Part shown: one piece after another, positions 35,621 to 42,989 of the stretch | Layout: each line of letters opens with the position of its first letter | Numbering within the stretch: the first letter of the stretch is position 1 | Assembly (NCBI GenBank): GCA_017453365.1 | Contig: JAFTKH010000017.1 | Location: forward strand, 51,510-115,509 | Direction of reading: 5' to 3' | DNA: 64,000 nt | Source of the DNA: Clostridia bacterium | GTDB taxonomy: Bacteria; Bacillota; Clostridia; Oscillospirales; CAG-272 | Notes under the pieces: model-generated | Seen by the model: only the letters and a program-made list of their open reading frames with translations | Told to the model about the DNA's origin: nothing | The model's database searches: none | Position numbers and translations under genes: made by a program

Positions 35621-36467
35621 CACAGAGAAGAACAAGATTGAAAAATCGACCCTATATCTCGTCGGAACTCCGATAGGCAACCTTTCCGACCTCTCCGAGA
35701 GGGCGAAGAAGGTGCTCTCCGAGGTCGATTTTATAGCCGCAGAGGACACGAGAAACTCACAGAAGCTTCTCTCAATATTCGGTATCAAAAACGAGCTTAT
35801 CGCCTACCACGAGCATAACAGGCGCGAGGCGGGGGAAAGGATAGCGGCGCGTCTTGCCGTTGGGGAGAGCTGTGCTCTCATTACCGACGCGGGCATGCCT
35901 GCGATAAGCGATCCCGGAGAGGATATCGTAAGGCTCTGTGGCGAGCGCGGCATCACGGTAAAGGCTGTGCCGGGGCCTTCGGCCTCTGTTACCGCTCTGG
36001 CTCTTTCCGGTCTTCCGACGGGGAGATTTGCCTTCGAGGGCTTTCTGCCACCGAAGGAAAAGGCGCGTGCCGACAGACTCCGTGCTCTTTTGAGCGAAGA
36101 AAGGACCATGATATTCTACGAGGCGCCGCACAGGCTCCGCGAAACGCTCGCGGCTATGTGCGAGGCGTTCGGGGGCGAGAGACGGGCGAGCCTATCGCGC
36201 GAGCTGACGAAGATAAACGAGGAGACCGAGCGTGGAACACTCGGCGAGCTTTGCGGAATATACGAAGGGCGTGAGCCGCGCGGCGAGTACGTGATAGTTG
36301 TTGCGGGCGGACATACCGAGGAGGATTCTTCCCTGCTCTCTCTTATGCCTCGAGAGCACGTAGAGTATTACGAGCGTGCGGGGCTCTCAAGAATGGATGC
36401 GATAAAGGCTGCTGCGAAGGACCGAGGAATATCAAAATCCGAAATGTACAAATTGGTTGTCGAATAG
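35613..36467 (+). CDS. 16S rRNA (cytidine-1402-2'-O)-methyltransferase RsmI
   Basis: The 284-residue enzyme 2'-O-methylates C1402 in the ribosomal P site. TLYLVGTPIGNLSDLSERA, FIAAEDTRNSQKLL, AYHEHNR, LITDAGMPAISDPGE and VPGPSASVTALALSG follow the family order. The end GISKSEMYKLVVE is the usual RsmI tail. A second diverged copy of this tail lies 72 bases downstream (36540-36593). Confidence 0.95.
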   Translation: MDNTEKNKIEKSTLYLVGTPIGNLSDLSERAKKVLSEVDFIAAEDTRNSQKLLSIFGIKNELIAYHEHNRREAGERIAARLAVGESCALITDAGMPAISDPGEDIVRLCGERGITVKAVPGPSASVTALALSGLPTGRFAFEGFLPPKEKARADRLRALLSEERTMIFYEAPHRLRETLAAMCEAFGGERRASLSRELTKINEETERGTLGELCGIYEGREPRGEYVIVVAGGHTEEDSSLLSLMPREHVEYYERAGLSRMDAIKAAAKDRGISKSEMYKLVVE

Positions 36468-36539
36468 AAAAGCCCCACTCGGTCAGCTGTCAATAACAGC
36501 TCGCTTTGGCTCGGCTTACACGGGAGCCCAAGAGACCCA

Positions 36540-36593
36540 AAAGACAGAGGCTTATCCAAATCCGAGACGTACAGGCTAGCGGCGGAACAATGA
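36540..36593 (+). pseudogene. Relic of a second rsmI 3' end
   Basis: In frame it reads KDRGLSKSETYRLAAEQ then TGA, against KDRGISKSEMYKLVVE then TAG at the end of the intact rsmI. The DNA around both copies matches at most positions, but nothing upstream of KDRG is preserved. The relic looks like the tail of an older or incoming rsmI left after recombination, or a short tandem duplication. Confidence 0.65.
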
Positions 36594-36768
36594 AAAAACA
36601 GGAAAAGGACAGGCACAGGCAGAGGCAATTGAAAATGACCCGAAAACATAGAAAACAGATTTAATTAGGTCATTTTACGTCTCCGTTCTCCATTCTTGCC
36701 GTTCCCGTACGGCTCACGGAGTGAAGAACGGAGATTTTCGCCCTTAATTCTTCTCTCCTCTATGCGAC

Positions 36769-36808
36769 GAGGCCGGCTCGAGCTAAAAAACTCGAGCCGG
36801 CCTCTTTC
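36769..36808. terminator. Strong terminator between rsmI region and HPr-like gene
   Basis: GAGGCCGGCTCGAG (36769-36782) pairs perfectly with CTCGAGCCGGCCTC (36791-36804) around CTAAAAAA, followed by TTTCTTACTTT. It can stop transcription from the plus strand and lies just after the convergent HPr-like gene. Confidence 0.9.
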
Positions 36809-36825
36809 TTACTTTAGTCAAAGTA

Positions 36826-37056
36826 TTATTTGACTATAAACTTATCTATCTTCGCGAAAAATTCACTCGCATCCTCGGTATGAGCGACGAGCGTTATCGG
36901 CGAGAGGATATCGAGTGCGAAGATACCCATGATGGATTTCGCATCTACTATATATCTGCCCTGCACGAGGTCTACCTCATATTCAAGCATTATAACGTAT
37001 CCGACAAACTCTCTCACAGACTGAATGTCGCGGAGAACTATCTTGGTTTCTTTCAT
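36826..37056 (-). CDS. HPr-like protein lacking the phosphorylatable histidine
   Basis: The 76-residue protein aligns with HPr, the sugar phosphotransferase carrier. The regulatory Ser region is kept (VDAKSIMGIFALD, Ser41 for Ser46), as are the strand ITLVAHTE and the final helix. The segment that should read GIHARPA instead reads IQSVREF, so the active-site His15 and its Arg are missing. It cannot carry phosphate for sugar uptake by the normal route. A regulatory role through the Ser site, as with Crh, is inference. GGGGGTAAC precedes ATG 37056. Confidence 0.85.
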   Translation of the reverse strand: MKETKIVLRDIQSVREFVGYVIMLEYEVDLVQGRYIVDAKSIMGIFALDILSPITLVAHTEDASEFFAKIDKFIVK

Positions 37057-37094
37057 TTTTAGTTACCCCCTTGGTACAAAATTTTCCATAACGT

Positions 37095-37123
37095 ATTATA
37101 TCAAAGACAAAGGATTTTGTCAA
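37095..37123 (-). promoter_or_regulatory. Promoter of the HPr-like gene
   Basis: Minus strand TTGACA (37123-37118), 17 bases, TATAAT (37100-37095): a full consensus promoter. Confidence 0.85.
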
Positions 37124-37161
37124 TAAAATCAAAGAAATATCCTAAATTTTATTCAAAGGTG

Positions 37162-37190
37162 TTGACTTTCGCGAAAAAATGTGTTACCAT
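37162..37190 (+). promoter_or_regulatory. thrS promoter
   Basis: TTGACT (37162-37167), 17 bases, TACCAT (37185-37190), just ahead of the T-box leader. Confidence 0.7.
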
Positions 37191-37196
37191 TTCAAC

Positions 37197-37403
37197 AGTG
37201 GAACAAGCCGAAGGACAATCGCCCGTGACAGAGAGCTCCCGTATGCTGAAAGGGAGACGGTGTGACCCCGAGGTACCGCCCACCGACAGATGAAATGCTG
37301 TCAAATTTCATAGAATGAGTTAAACGCTCGGGTGGAACCGTGCGGGACGTTCGTCCTCACCCCGACTGACATTTGTGTCGTTCGGGTTGGGGCTTTTTTA
37401 TTT
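37197..37403 (+). promoter_or_regulatory. T-box leader of thrS
   Basis: This leader senses uncharged tRNA-Thr. Stem I contains GACAGAGAGCTCC and GCTGAAAGGGAG. A likely specifier codon ACC (threonine, 37275-37277) sits in GAGGTACCGCCC. The T-box sequence GGGTGGAACCG is at 37330-37340, and the competing terminator CCCCGACTGACA...TGTCGTTCGGGTTGGGG is followed by CTTTTTTA (37358-37403). Uncharged tRNA should stabilise the antiterminator. The specifier position is inferred, not computed. Confidence 0.92.
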
Positions 37404-37432
37404 TTTCAGCAAATTAAGAGGAGGATAATACA

Positions 37433-39376
37433 ATGGGAAAAATCACTTTTTCGAGCGGTGAGGTGTACTCTTTCGATACACCGGTATCCGTATACGAGGC
37501 GGCAAGGAGCCTCGAGCTCACGTCAAGAGAGGTAATCGCGGCAGAGGTTTCGGGTGTTGTTACCGAGCTCTCGCACGTAGTCGAGGGCGATGCTACGGTT
37601 AAGCTTCTCACCTATCGCGACCCCGAAGGTGCGAAGGTATTCCGCCACACTGCGGCGCACATTATGGCGCAGGCGGTAAAGAGGCTCTACCCCGAGACAA
37701 AGCAGACTATAGGCCCTGCTACCGACACGGGATTTTTCCAGGATTTCGACAGCGAGGTTTCCTTCACTCCCGAGGTGCTCACGAAAATAGAAGCCGAGAT
37801 GAAGAAGATAGTAAAGGAAAATCTTCTTATAGAGCGCTTCGAGCTTCCAAGAAACGAGGCTCTTAAGCTTATGAAGGAGGCAGACGAGCCCTACAAGGTT
37901 GAGAGAATAGAGGAGCTTCCCGAGGATGCGGTTATTTCCTTCTACCGTCAGGGAGAGTACGTCGACCTCTGTGCGGGGCCGCACCTTCATTCGACGGGGG
38001 CTGTAAAGGCCTTCAAGCTCACGCAGTCGACGGGCGCATACTACAAGGGCGACCAGAACAACAAGATGCTAAAGAGAGTATACGGAATAGCCTTCCCAAC
38101 GAAGGACGAGCTGAACGCATACGTCACGGCACAGGAAGAGGCGCTGAAGCGCGACCACAACAAGATAGGCCGAGAGCTCGAGTACTTCACCACTGTCGAC
38201 TCTGTGGGTCAGGGTCTCCCCATTCTTCTTCCAAAGGGTGCAAGGACTATACAAAGGCTTCAAAGGTGGATAGAGGACGAAGAAGAAAAGAGGGGTTACC
38301 TGCTTACTAAAACTCCTCTTATGGCGAAAAGAGAGCTTTACAAGATTTCGGGTCACTGGGACCATTATCTTGACGGTATGTTCGTTATTGGCGACCCCGA
38401 CGACGAGACCAAGGAATGCTTCGCCCTGCGTCCTATGACCTGTCCGTTCCAGTATCAGGTGTTCTTAAACAAAAAGCGCTCCTACCGTGAGCTTCCTATG
38501 CGACTGGGCGAGACCTCTACCCTTTTCAGAAACGAGGACTCGGGCGAGATGCACGGCCTCATAAGAGTGAGACAGTTCACCATTTCAGAGGGACATCTGA
38601 TACTCCGCCCCGACCAGCTGGCAGAGGAATTCAAGGGTTGTCTTGACCTTGCTAAATACTGTCTGGAAACTCTCGGCCTTTGGGAGGACTGCTCCTTCCG
38701 CTTCTCGCAGTGGGATCCTGCAAGAACAGACAAGTACGAGGGCACTCCCGAGCAGTGGGACGAGGCGCAGTCAATTATGGGCGAGCTTCTCGACACGTAT
38801 CTCGGACGTGAAAACTACGTTATAGGTATCGACGAGGCTGCCTTCTACGGACCGAAGCTCGACATACAGTGCAAGAACGTATTCGGTAAAGAGGATACGA
38901 TAGTAACTATACAGGTTGATATGCTGCTCGCGAAAAAGTTCGGCATGGAGTACGTCGACCGTGACAACACGATGAAGACGCCCTACATTATTCACAGAAC
39001 GTCTATGGGCTGCTACGAGAGGTCGCTCGCGCTTATTCTCGAAAAGTATGCGGGTGCACTCCCCGTATGGCTCTCACCGACGCAGGTAACGGTAATACCC
39101 GTAGTTGCGGATTTCGCAGCTTATGCGGCAGAGGTTACCGATAGAATGAAGGCGGCCGGCATACGCGCAGAGCTTGACGACAGGAATGAAAAGCTCGGCT
39201 ACAGAATAAGAGAGGCGCAGCTCTCGAAGGTGCCCTATATGATAGTTGTAGGCGAGGACGAGCAGTGCTCCGGCAGCGTTACGGTCAGGGCGCGTACCGA
39301 GGGCGAGGGCGGAAAATTCACGGTTGATGAGTTTATCGCGAAGGTTACTGACGAGATTAACACCAAGAAGCACTGA
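37433..39376 (+). CDS. Threonyl-tRNA synthetase
   Basis: This 647-residue class II synthetase has an N-terminal TGS domain (residues 1-62), the editing-domain motif RHTAAHIMAQAVKRLYP (HxxxH), the catalytic core with zinc ligands (RPMTCPFQYQVF, LRDNTMKTPYIIHRTSMGCYERSL-type end) and a C-terminal anticodon-binding domain (WLSPTQVTVIPV). GAGGA precedes ATG 37433. It is regulated by the T-box. Two mutarotase-like genes follow within 12 and 13 bases and may share its transcript. Confidence 0.97.
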   Translation: MGKITFSSGEVYSFDTPVSVYEAARSLELTSREVIAAEVSGVVTELSHVVEGDATVKLLTYRDPEGAKVFRHTAAHIMAQAVKRLYPETKQTIGPATDTGFFQDFDSEVSFTPEVLTKIEAEMKKIVKENLLIERFELPRNEALKLMKEADEPYKVERIEELPEDAVISFYRQGEYVDLCAGPHLHSTGAVKAFKLTQSTGAYYKGDQNNKMLKRVYGIAFPTKDELNAYVTAQEEALKRDHNKIGRELEYFTTVDSVGQGLPILLPKGARTIQRLQRWIEDEEEKRGYLLTKTPLMAKRELYKISGHWDHYLDGMFVIGDPDDETKECFALRPMTCPFQYQVFLNKKRSYRELPMRLGETSTLFRNEDSGEMHGLIRVRQFTISEGHLILRPDQLAEEFKGCLDLAKYCLETLGLWEDCSFRFSQWDPARTDKYEGTPEQWDEAQSIMGELLDTYLGRENYVIGIDEAAFYGPKLDIQCKNVFGKEDTIVTIQVDMLLAKKFGMEYVDRDNTMKTPYIIHRTSMGCYERSLALILEKYAGALPVWLSPTQVTVIPVVADFAAYAAEVTDRMKAAGIRAELDDRNEKLGYRIREAQLSKVPYMIVVGEDEQCSGSVTVRARTEGEGGKFTVDEFIAKVTDEINTKKH

Positions 39377-39388
39377 TAAGGTGAGATT

Positions 39389-40258
39389 ATGATTCATACC
39401 ATAAAAAGTGAAAAACTGACAGTACTGATTGACGATATGGGTGCTGAGCTCGTATCGGTTAGGGGCTCTGACGGATATGAATATATATGGGACGGCAAGG
39501 AGCACTGGCACCACCATGCTCCCGTCTTCTTCCCCACCTGCGGCAGGATAGTGGGAGATACCTACACGCTGGGCGGTAAGACGTACAATATGGGTATACA
39601 CGGCTTCGCATCGAAATCTCACTTTTCAGCGGTGCACAAAAGCGACTCACGTCTTACCTTATCCACAAAGGAAACGGAAGCGACGAAGGCTATGTATCCC
39701 TTCGAGTTTGAGTTTATCGCGGATTTCGAGGTAGCGGACGACGTTCTTTCCGTGAGCTTCACGGTATGCAACAACAGCGCGAGGGTTATGCCGTATATGG
39801 TAGGCTGGCATCCCGGGTTCACGCTCGACTCAAAGGGCGGAAGCGGTGTTGAGGACTGGTCCTTACGCTTTGATACAAGGGAAAATCTCGTATCATACCC
39901 GATAACTCCTGCCTGCTTCGTTTCTCACGAGGGTATAGACTACCCCGTAAAGGACGGAACGTACGTGTTGAACGAGCGTGAGATATACGATAACGACTCC
40001 GTTCTGTTCTCGAATATGGGCTGTCGCGCGGTTCTCTCCGCACGCGGCGAGGCACATTCACTTATTTTTGACTGGAGTGAAAATCTGCCGTATTTCTGCA
40101 TTTGGAAGGCACCGACGTCCGATGCGATGTTCGTATGCCTCGAGCCGTGGAGCAACCTTCCCGGCGACGGCAGAGAGGAAAACTTTGACACTAAGGAGAT
40201 GTCAAGACTTCCCTCGGGAGGGCGTGAGACCTACACCTACCGTTTAAAATTCCAATGA
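39389..40258 (+). CDS. Aldose 1-epimerase-like protein, first tandem copy
   Basis: The 289-residue protein belongs to the galactose mutarotase/LacX beta-sandwich family (TVLIDDMGAELVSVRGSDGYEYIWDG, APVFFPTCGRI, MGIHGFASKSHFS, GWHPGFTL). Such enzymes interconvert alpha and beta sugar anomers. The HGFA histidine and the GWHPGF histidine match conserved family residues, and a late Glu in CLEPWS corresponds to the catalytic base. It is 12 bases after thrS. The next gene is a clear paralog. Confidence 0.85.
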   Translation: MIHTIKSEKLTVLIDDMGAELVSVRGSDGYEYIWDGKEHWHHHAPVFFPTCGRIVGDTYTLGGKTYNMGIHGFASKSHFSAVHKSDSRLTLSTKETEATKAMYPFEFEFIADFEVADDVLSVSFTVCNNSARVMPYMVGWHPGFTLDSKGGSGVEDWSLRFDTRENLVSYPITPACFVSHEGIDYPVKDGTYVLNEREIYDNDSVLFSNMGCRAVLSARGEAHSLIFDWSENLPYFCIWKAPTSDAMFVCLEPWSNLPGDGREENFDTKEMSRLPSGGRETYTYRLKFQ

Positions 40259-40271
40259 GTATGAGGTCAAT

Positions 40272-41138
40272 ATGTTTTACAGTATAAAGAACGAATATCT
40301 GACGGTTACGCTAAACAGCTTCGGCGCGGAGCTGTCCTCCGTCAAGAATACGGACGGCTACGAATATATGTGGCAGGGCGGCGAGTGGTGGACTGACAGG
40401 TGCCCTGTGCTCTTCCCCACCTGCGGAAACCTTCCCGGCAAAAAATACTATGCGGGCGGCAGGGAGTATAGGCTTCCGATACACGGTATTGCTATGTATC
40501 GCGAGTTCACGCTTAAGGAGCAGTCGGAGACGAGACTTCTCTTCTCGCAGAGCTCAGACAGTGAGACTCTGAAGTCCTATCCCTTCGACTTCGAGCTCCA
40601 GGTGGAGTTCACTCTCGAGGGTAACACACTTGTGACGAGGCTCATACCGATTAACACGGGTACGGGTATTATGCCCTATATGGTAGGCTGGCACCCCGGC
40701 TTCAACCTTCCCGGAGACGGTAATATCGGAGATTTCCGCGTCGATTTTGGAAAATGCGACAGCTTGGTATGGCATCCGATTCCCCCCGGTGGGCCGATAG
40801 CTCTCCATCCCTGTGTTCACAATCTAAAGAATAACAGCTACTACCTCAACGAAGAGGAAATCTACGCAAACGATACGATGATTTTCCGCGATTACCCGAA
40901 ATCGTTCCGCCTTCGCGACCCTGACGGGAAGGCTATAGTTTCAATGCAGGTAAGCGAAAACCTCCCCTACTTCTGCATCTGGAAGGAAGCCTCGGCTGAG
41001 GCGAGGTTCGTATGCCTCGAGCCCTGGAACAACATCTTTATGAGTGACGGAACTCCAGAGCATTTTGAGAAAAAGAAGATGACGAGGCTCGCGCCCGGAG
41101 AGAGAGATATTTACACCTACAGAACAACCTTTAATTAA
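40272..41138 (+). CDS. Aldose 1-epimerase-like protein, second tandem copy
   Basis: The 288-residue protein parallels the preceding gene along its whole length (SIKNEYLTVTLNSFGAELSSVK, CPVLFPTCGNLPG, YMVGWHPGFNLP, PYFCIWKEA, CLEPWNN). The pair comes from a tandem duplication and has since diverged strongly. The first-copy HGFASK segment reads HGIAMY here, so substrate preference may differ. GAGGTC precedes ATG 40272. A terminator follows its stop. Confidence 0.85.
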   Translation: MFYSIKNEYLTVTLNSFGAELSSVKNTDGYEYMWQGGEWWTDRCPVLFPTCGNLPGKKYYAGGREYRLPIHGIAMYREFTLKEQSETRLLFSQSSDSETLKSYPFDFELQVEFTLEGNTLVTRLIPINTGTGIMPYMVGWHPGFNLPGDGNIGDFRVDFGKCDSLVWHPIPPGGPIALHPCVHNLKNNSYYLNEEEIYANDTMIFRDYPKSFRLRDPDGKAIVSMQVSENLPYFCIWKEASAEARFVCLEPWNNIFMSDGTPEHFEKKKMTRLAPGERDIYTYRTTFN

Positions 41139-41144
41139 GATTTC

Positions 41145-41180
41145 ACCCGCGTACGGAGCTGTACGCGGGTATTTTTTTAT
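41145..41180 (+). terminator. Terminator after the thrS-mutarotase unit
   Basis: ACCCGCGTAC (41145-41154) pairs with GTACGCGGGT (41161-41170) around GGAGCT and is followed by ATTTTTTTATTTTT. Confidence 0.9.
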
Positions 41181-41219
41181 TTTTATTTTTGTTTTTCTAT
41201 TTTCTTTATTGCATTTATA

Positions 41220-41228
41220 TGCTATAAT
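41220..41228 (+). promoter_or_regulatory. Extended -10 promoter of the ABC exporter operon
   Basis: TGCTATAAT (41220-41228) is an extended -10. No good -35 stands 17 bases upstream. It lies 30 bases before ATG 41259. Confidence 0.55.
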
Positions 41229-41258
41229 GTAGACGGAAAAATATTTTTTGGAGACGAG

Positions 41259-42989
41259 ATGAAACGACTTTTAAAATATCTCGGGGGATATAAGAAGGAG
41301 ACTGTGCTCTCCCCCCTCTTCAAGCTATGCGAGGCGGCGCTCGAGCTTACAGTCCCTCTCGTAATAGCTGCTATCATAGACAACGGAATTCACGCGGATA
41401 ACACCGGTTACGTAGTAGGAATGTGCCTTTTGCTCGTTTTGCTCGGTGCTATCGGACTTGGATTTTCCGTAACGGCTCAATACTATGCTGCGGTGGCATC
41501 GGTCGGCTTTATCGCGAAGGTTCGCCACGCCCTTTTTGCGAAGGTACAGTCGCTCTCATACCGCGACCTGGACAAGCTAGGTACGTCTACGATAATCACG
41601 AGAATGACGTCAGACTCGCAGAAGGTGCAAAACGGACTTAATCTCACCCTGCGCCTGTTGCTCCGCTCTCCTTTCGTGGTATTCGGCGCTATGATAATGG
41701 CCTTCACGGTAAATCCCGCTCCCTCGGTAAGCTTTGCTATTGCGATACCCGTCCTGTCGGTAATTGTATTCGGTATAATGCTGATTACGATGCCTATGTA
41801 CAAGAGGGTACAGGGGGGGACGGATGCTGTGCTCTCGCTGACTAGGGAAAACCTCGCGGGAGCGAGGGTTGTACGCGCGTTTTGTAAAGAAGAGAGCGAA
41901 ATCTCCGATTTTAGCAAAAAGAACGCGAGCCTCACCGATATGCACAAGCGTGTCGGAATGATATCGAGCCTTATGAATCCGCTCACCTACGTTGTGATAA
42001 ACCTCGCTATACTTTTACTCGTCTATCTTGGCGCTATCGAGGTTGACACTTCGGGCGGTGCGTTTACACAGGGTGAGGTCATAGCTCTCTACAACTATAT
42101 GTCGCAGATACTCGTCGAGCTAATAAAGCTCGCTAACCTTATAATCACTATATCCCGTGCTATCGCATCGGCTGACAGAGTGGCAGACGTTCTCGATATC
42201 GTCCCGAGCGAGACTCCGGGGAGTGTTACCGAATGTGCCGACTCTACGTATGCCGTAGAATTCCGCTCTGCGGGTATAACCTACGACGGAGCGGCAGAGC
42301 CTGCGCTCTCACCCTCTACGTTCAAGGTAAGGTGGGGAGAGACGGTAGGAATTATCGGCGGAACGGGTTCCGGCAAATCGACGCTCGTAAGCCTTATCCC
42401 AGCGCTTTACCGTGCGACAGAGGGCGAGGTGCTCGTCGGCGGTGTCAACGTAAACGAGTATTCGGAAGAGGCGCTTCGCGACCTTGTGGGCATCGTTCCC
42501 CAGCGTGCGGTGCTTTTCCGCGGAACTATCGGCGAGAATATGCGCTGGGCGAAGCCCGAGGCGAGTGACGGAGAGATATACGAGGCTCTGAAAATCGCAC
42601 AGGCAGACGGCATAGTGCGTGACAAGGGCGGGCTGGATGCCGAGATTGAAGAGGGGGGCGGAAACCTCTCCGGAGGTCAGAAGCAGAGGCTGACGATAGC
42701 GCGTGCGCTCGTGGGCGAGCCGAGGATACTTATACTCGACGACAGCGCCTCGGCACTCGACCTAGCGACGGATGCGAGACTTCGCACAGCACTTCGCGAG
42801 TCACTTTCGGGCACTACGGTATTCATCGTTTCGCAGAGGACTTCGTCTATTATGCACGCCGACAAGATAATAGTGCTCGACGACGGCGAGATTTCCGCGA
42901 TAGGGCCACACGACGAGCTCCTTCGCGACTCTGACATATACCGCGAGATATACAATTCACAGTACGGGGGTGCGAAGGAAAATGGCTAA
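41259..42989 (+). CDS. ABC exporter subunit A (membrane + ATPase)
   Basis: The 576-residue half-transporter has six N-terminal membrane helices and a nucleotide-binding domain from about residue 330. Walker A is GGTGSGKST, the signature is NLSGGQKQR (consensus) and Walker B is ILILDDSASALD, with Asp replacing the catalytic Glu. Together with the partner gene this gives one working and one degenerate ATP site, as in heterodimeric exporters such as BmrCD. The cargo (drug, lipid or peptide) is unknown. GGAGACG precedes ATG 41259. Confidence 0.92.
   Translation: MKRLLKYLGGYKKETVLSPLFKLCEAALELTVPLVIAAIIDNGIHADNTGYVVGMCLLLVLLGAIGLGFSVTAQYYAAVASVGFIAKVRHALFAKVQSLSYRDLDKLGTSTIITRMTSDSQKVQNGLNLTLRLLLRSPFVVFGAMIMAFTVNPAPSVSFAIAIPVLSVIVFGIMLITMPMYKRVQGGTDAVLSLTRENLAGARVVRAFCKEESEISDFSKKNASLTDMHKRVGMISSLMNPLTYVVINLAILLLVYLGAIEVDTSGGAFTQGEVIALYNYMSQILVELIKLANLIITISRAIASADRVADVLDIVPSETPGSVTECADSTYAVEFRSAGITYDGAAEPALSPSTFKVRWGETVGIIGGTGSGKSTLVSLIPALYRATEGEVLVGGVNVNEYSEEALRDLVGIVPQRAVLFRGTIGENMRWAKPEASDGEIYEALKIAQADGIVRDKGGLDAEIEEGGGNLSGGQKQRLTIARALVGEPRILILDDSASALDLATDARLRTALRESLSGTTVFIVSQRTSSIMHADKIIVLDDGEISAIGPHDELLRDSDIYREIYNSQYGGAKENG

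Larger units (their letters stand above)
36471..36825. other. 355-base interval with repeat, gene relic and hairpins
   Basis: This interval holds an interspersed-element fragment (36484-36531, GGTCAGCTGTCAATAACAGC then TTACACGGGAGCC), the rsmI tail relic (36540-36593), an inverted repeat TCTCCGTTCT/AGAACGGAGA (36680-36689 and 36725-36734) followed by TTTTC, and the strong terminator at 36769-36808. No intact gene is seen. Confidence 0.6.
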
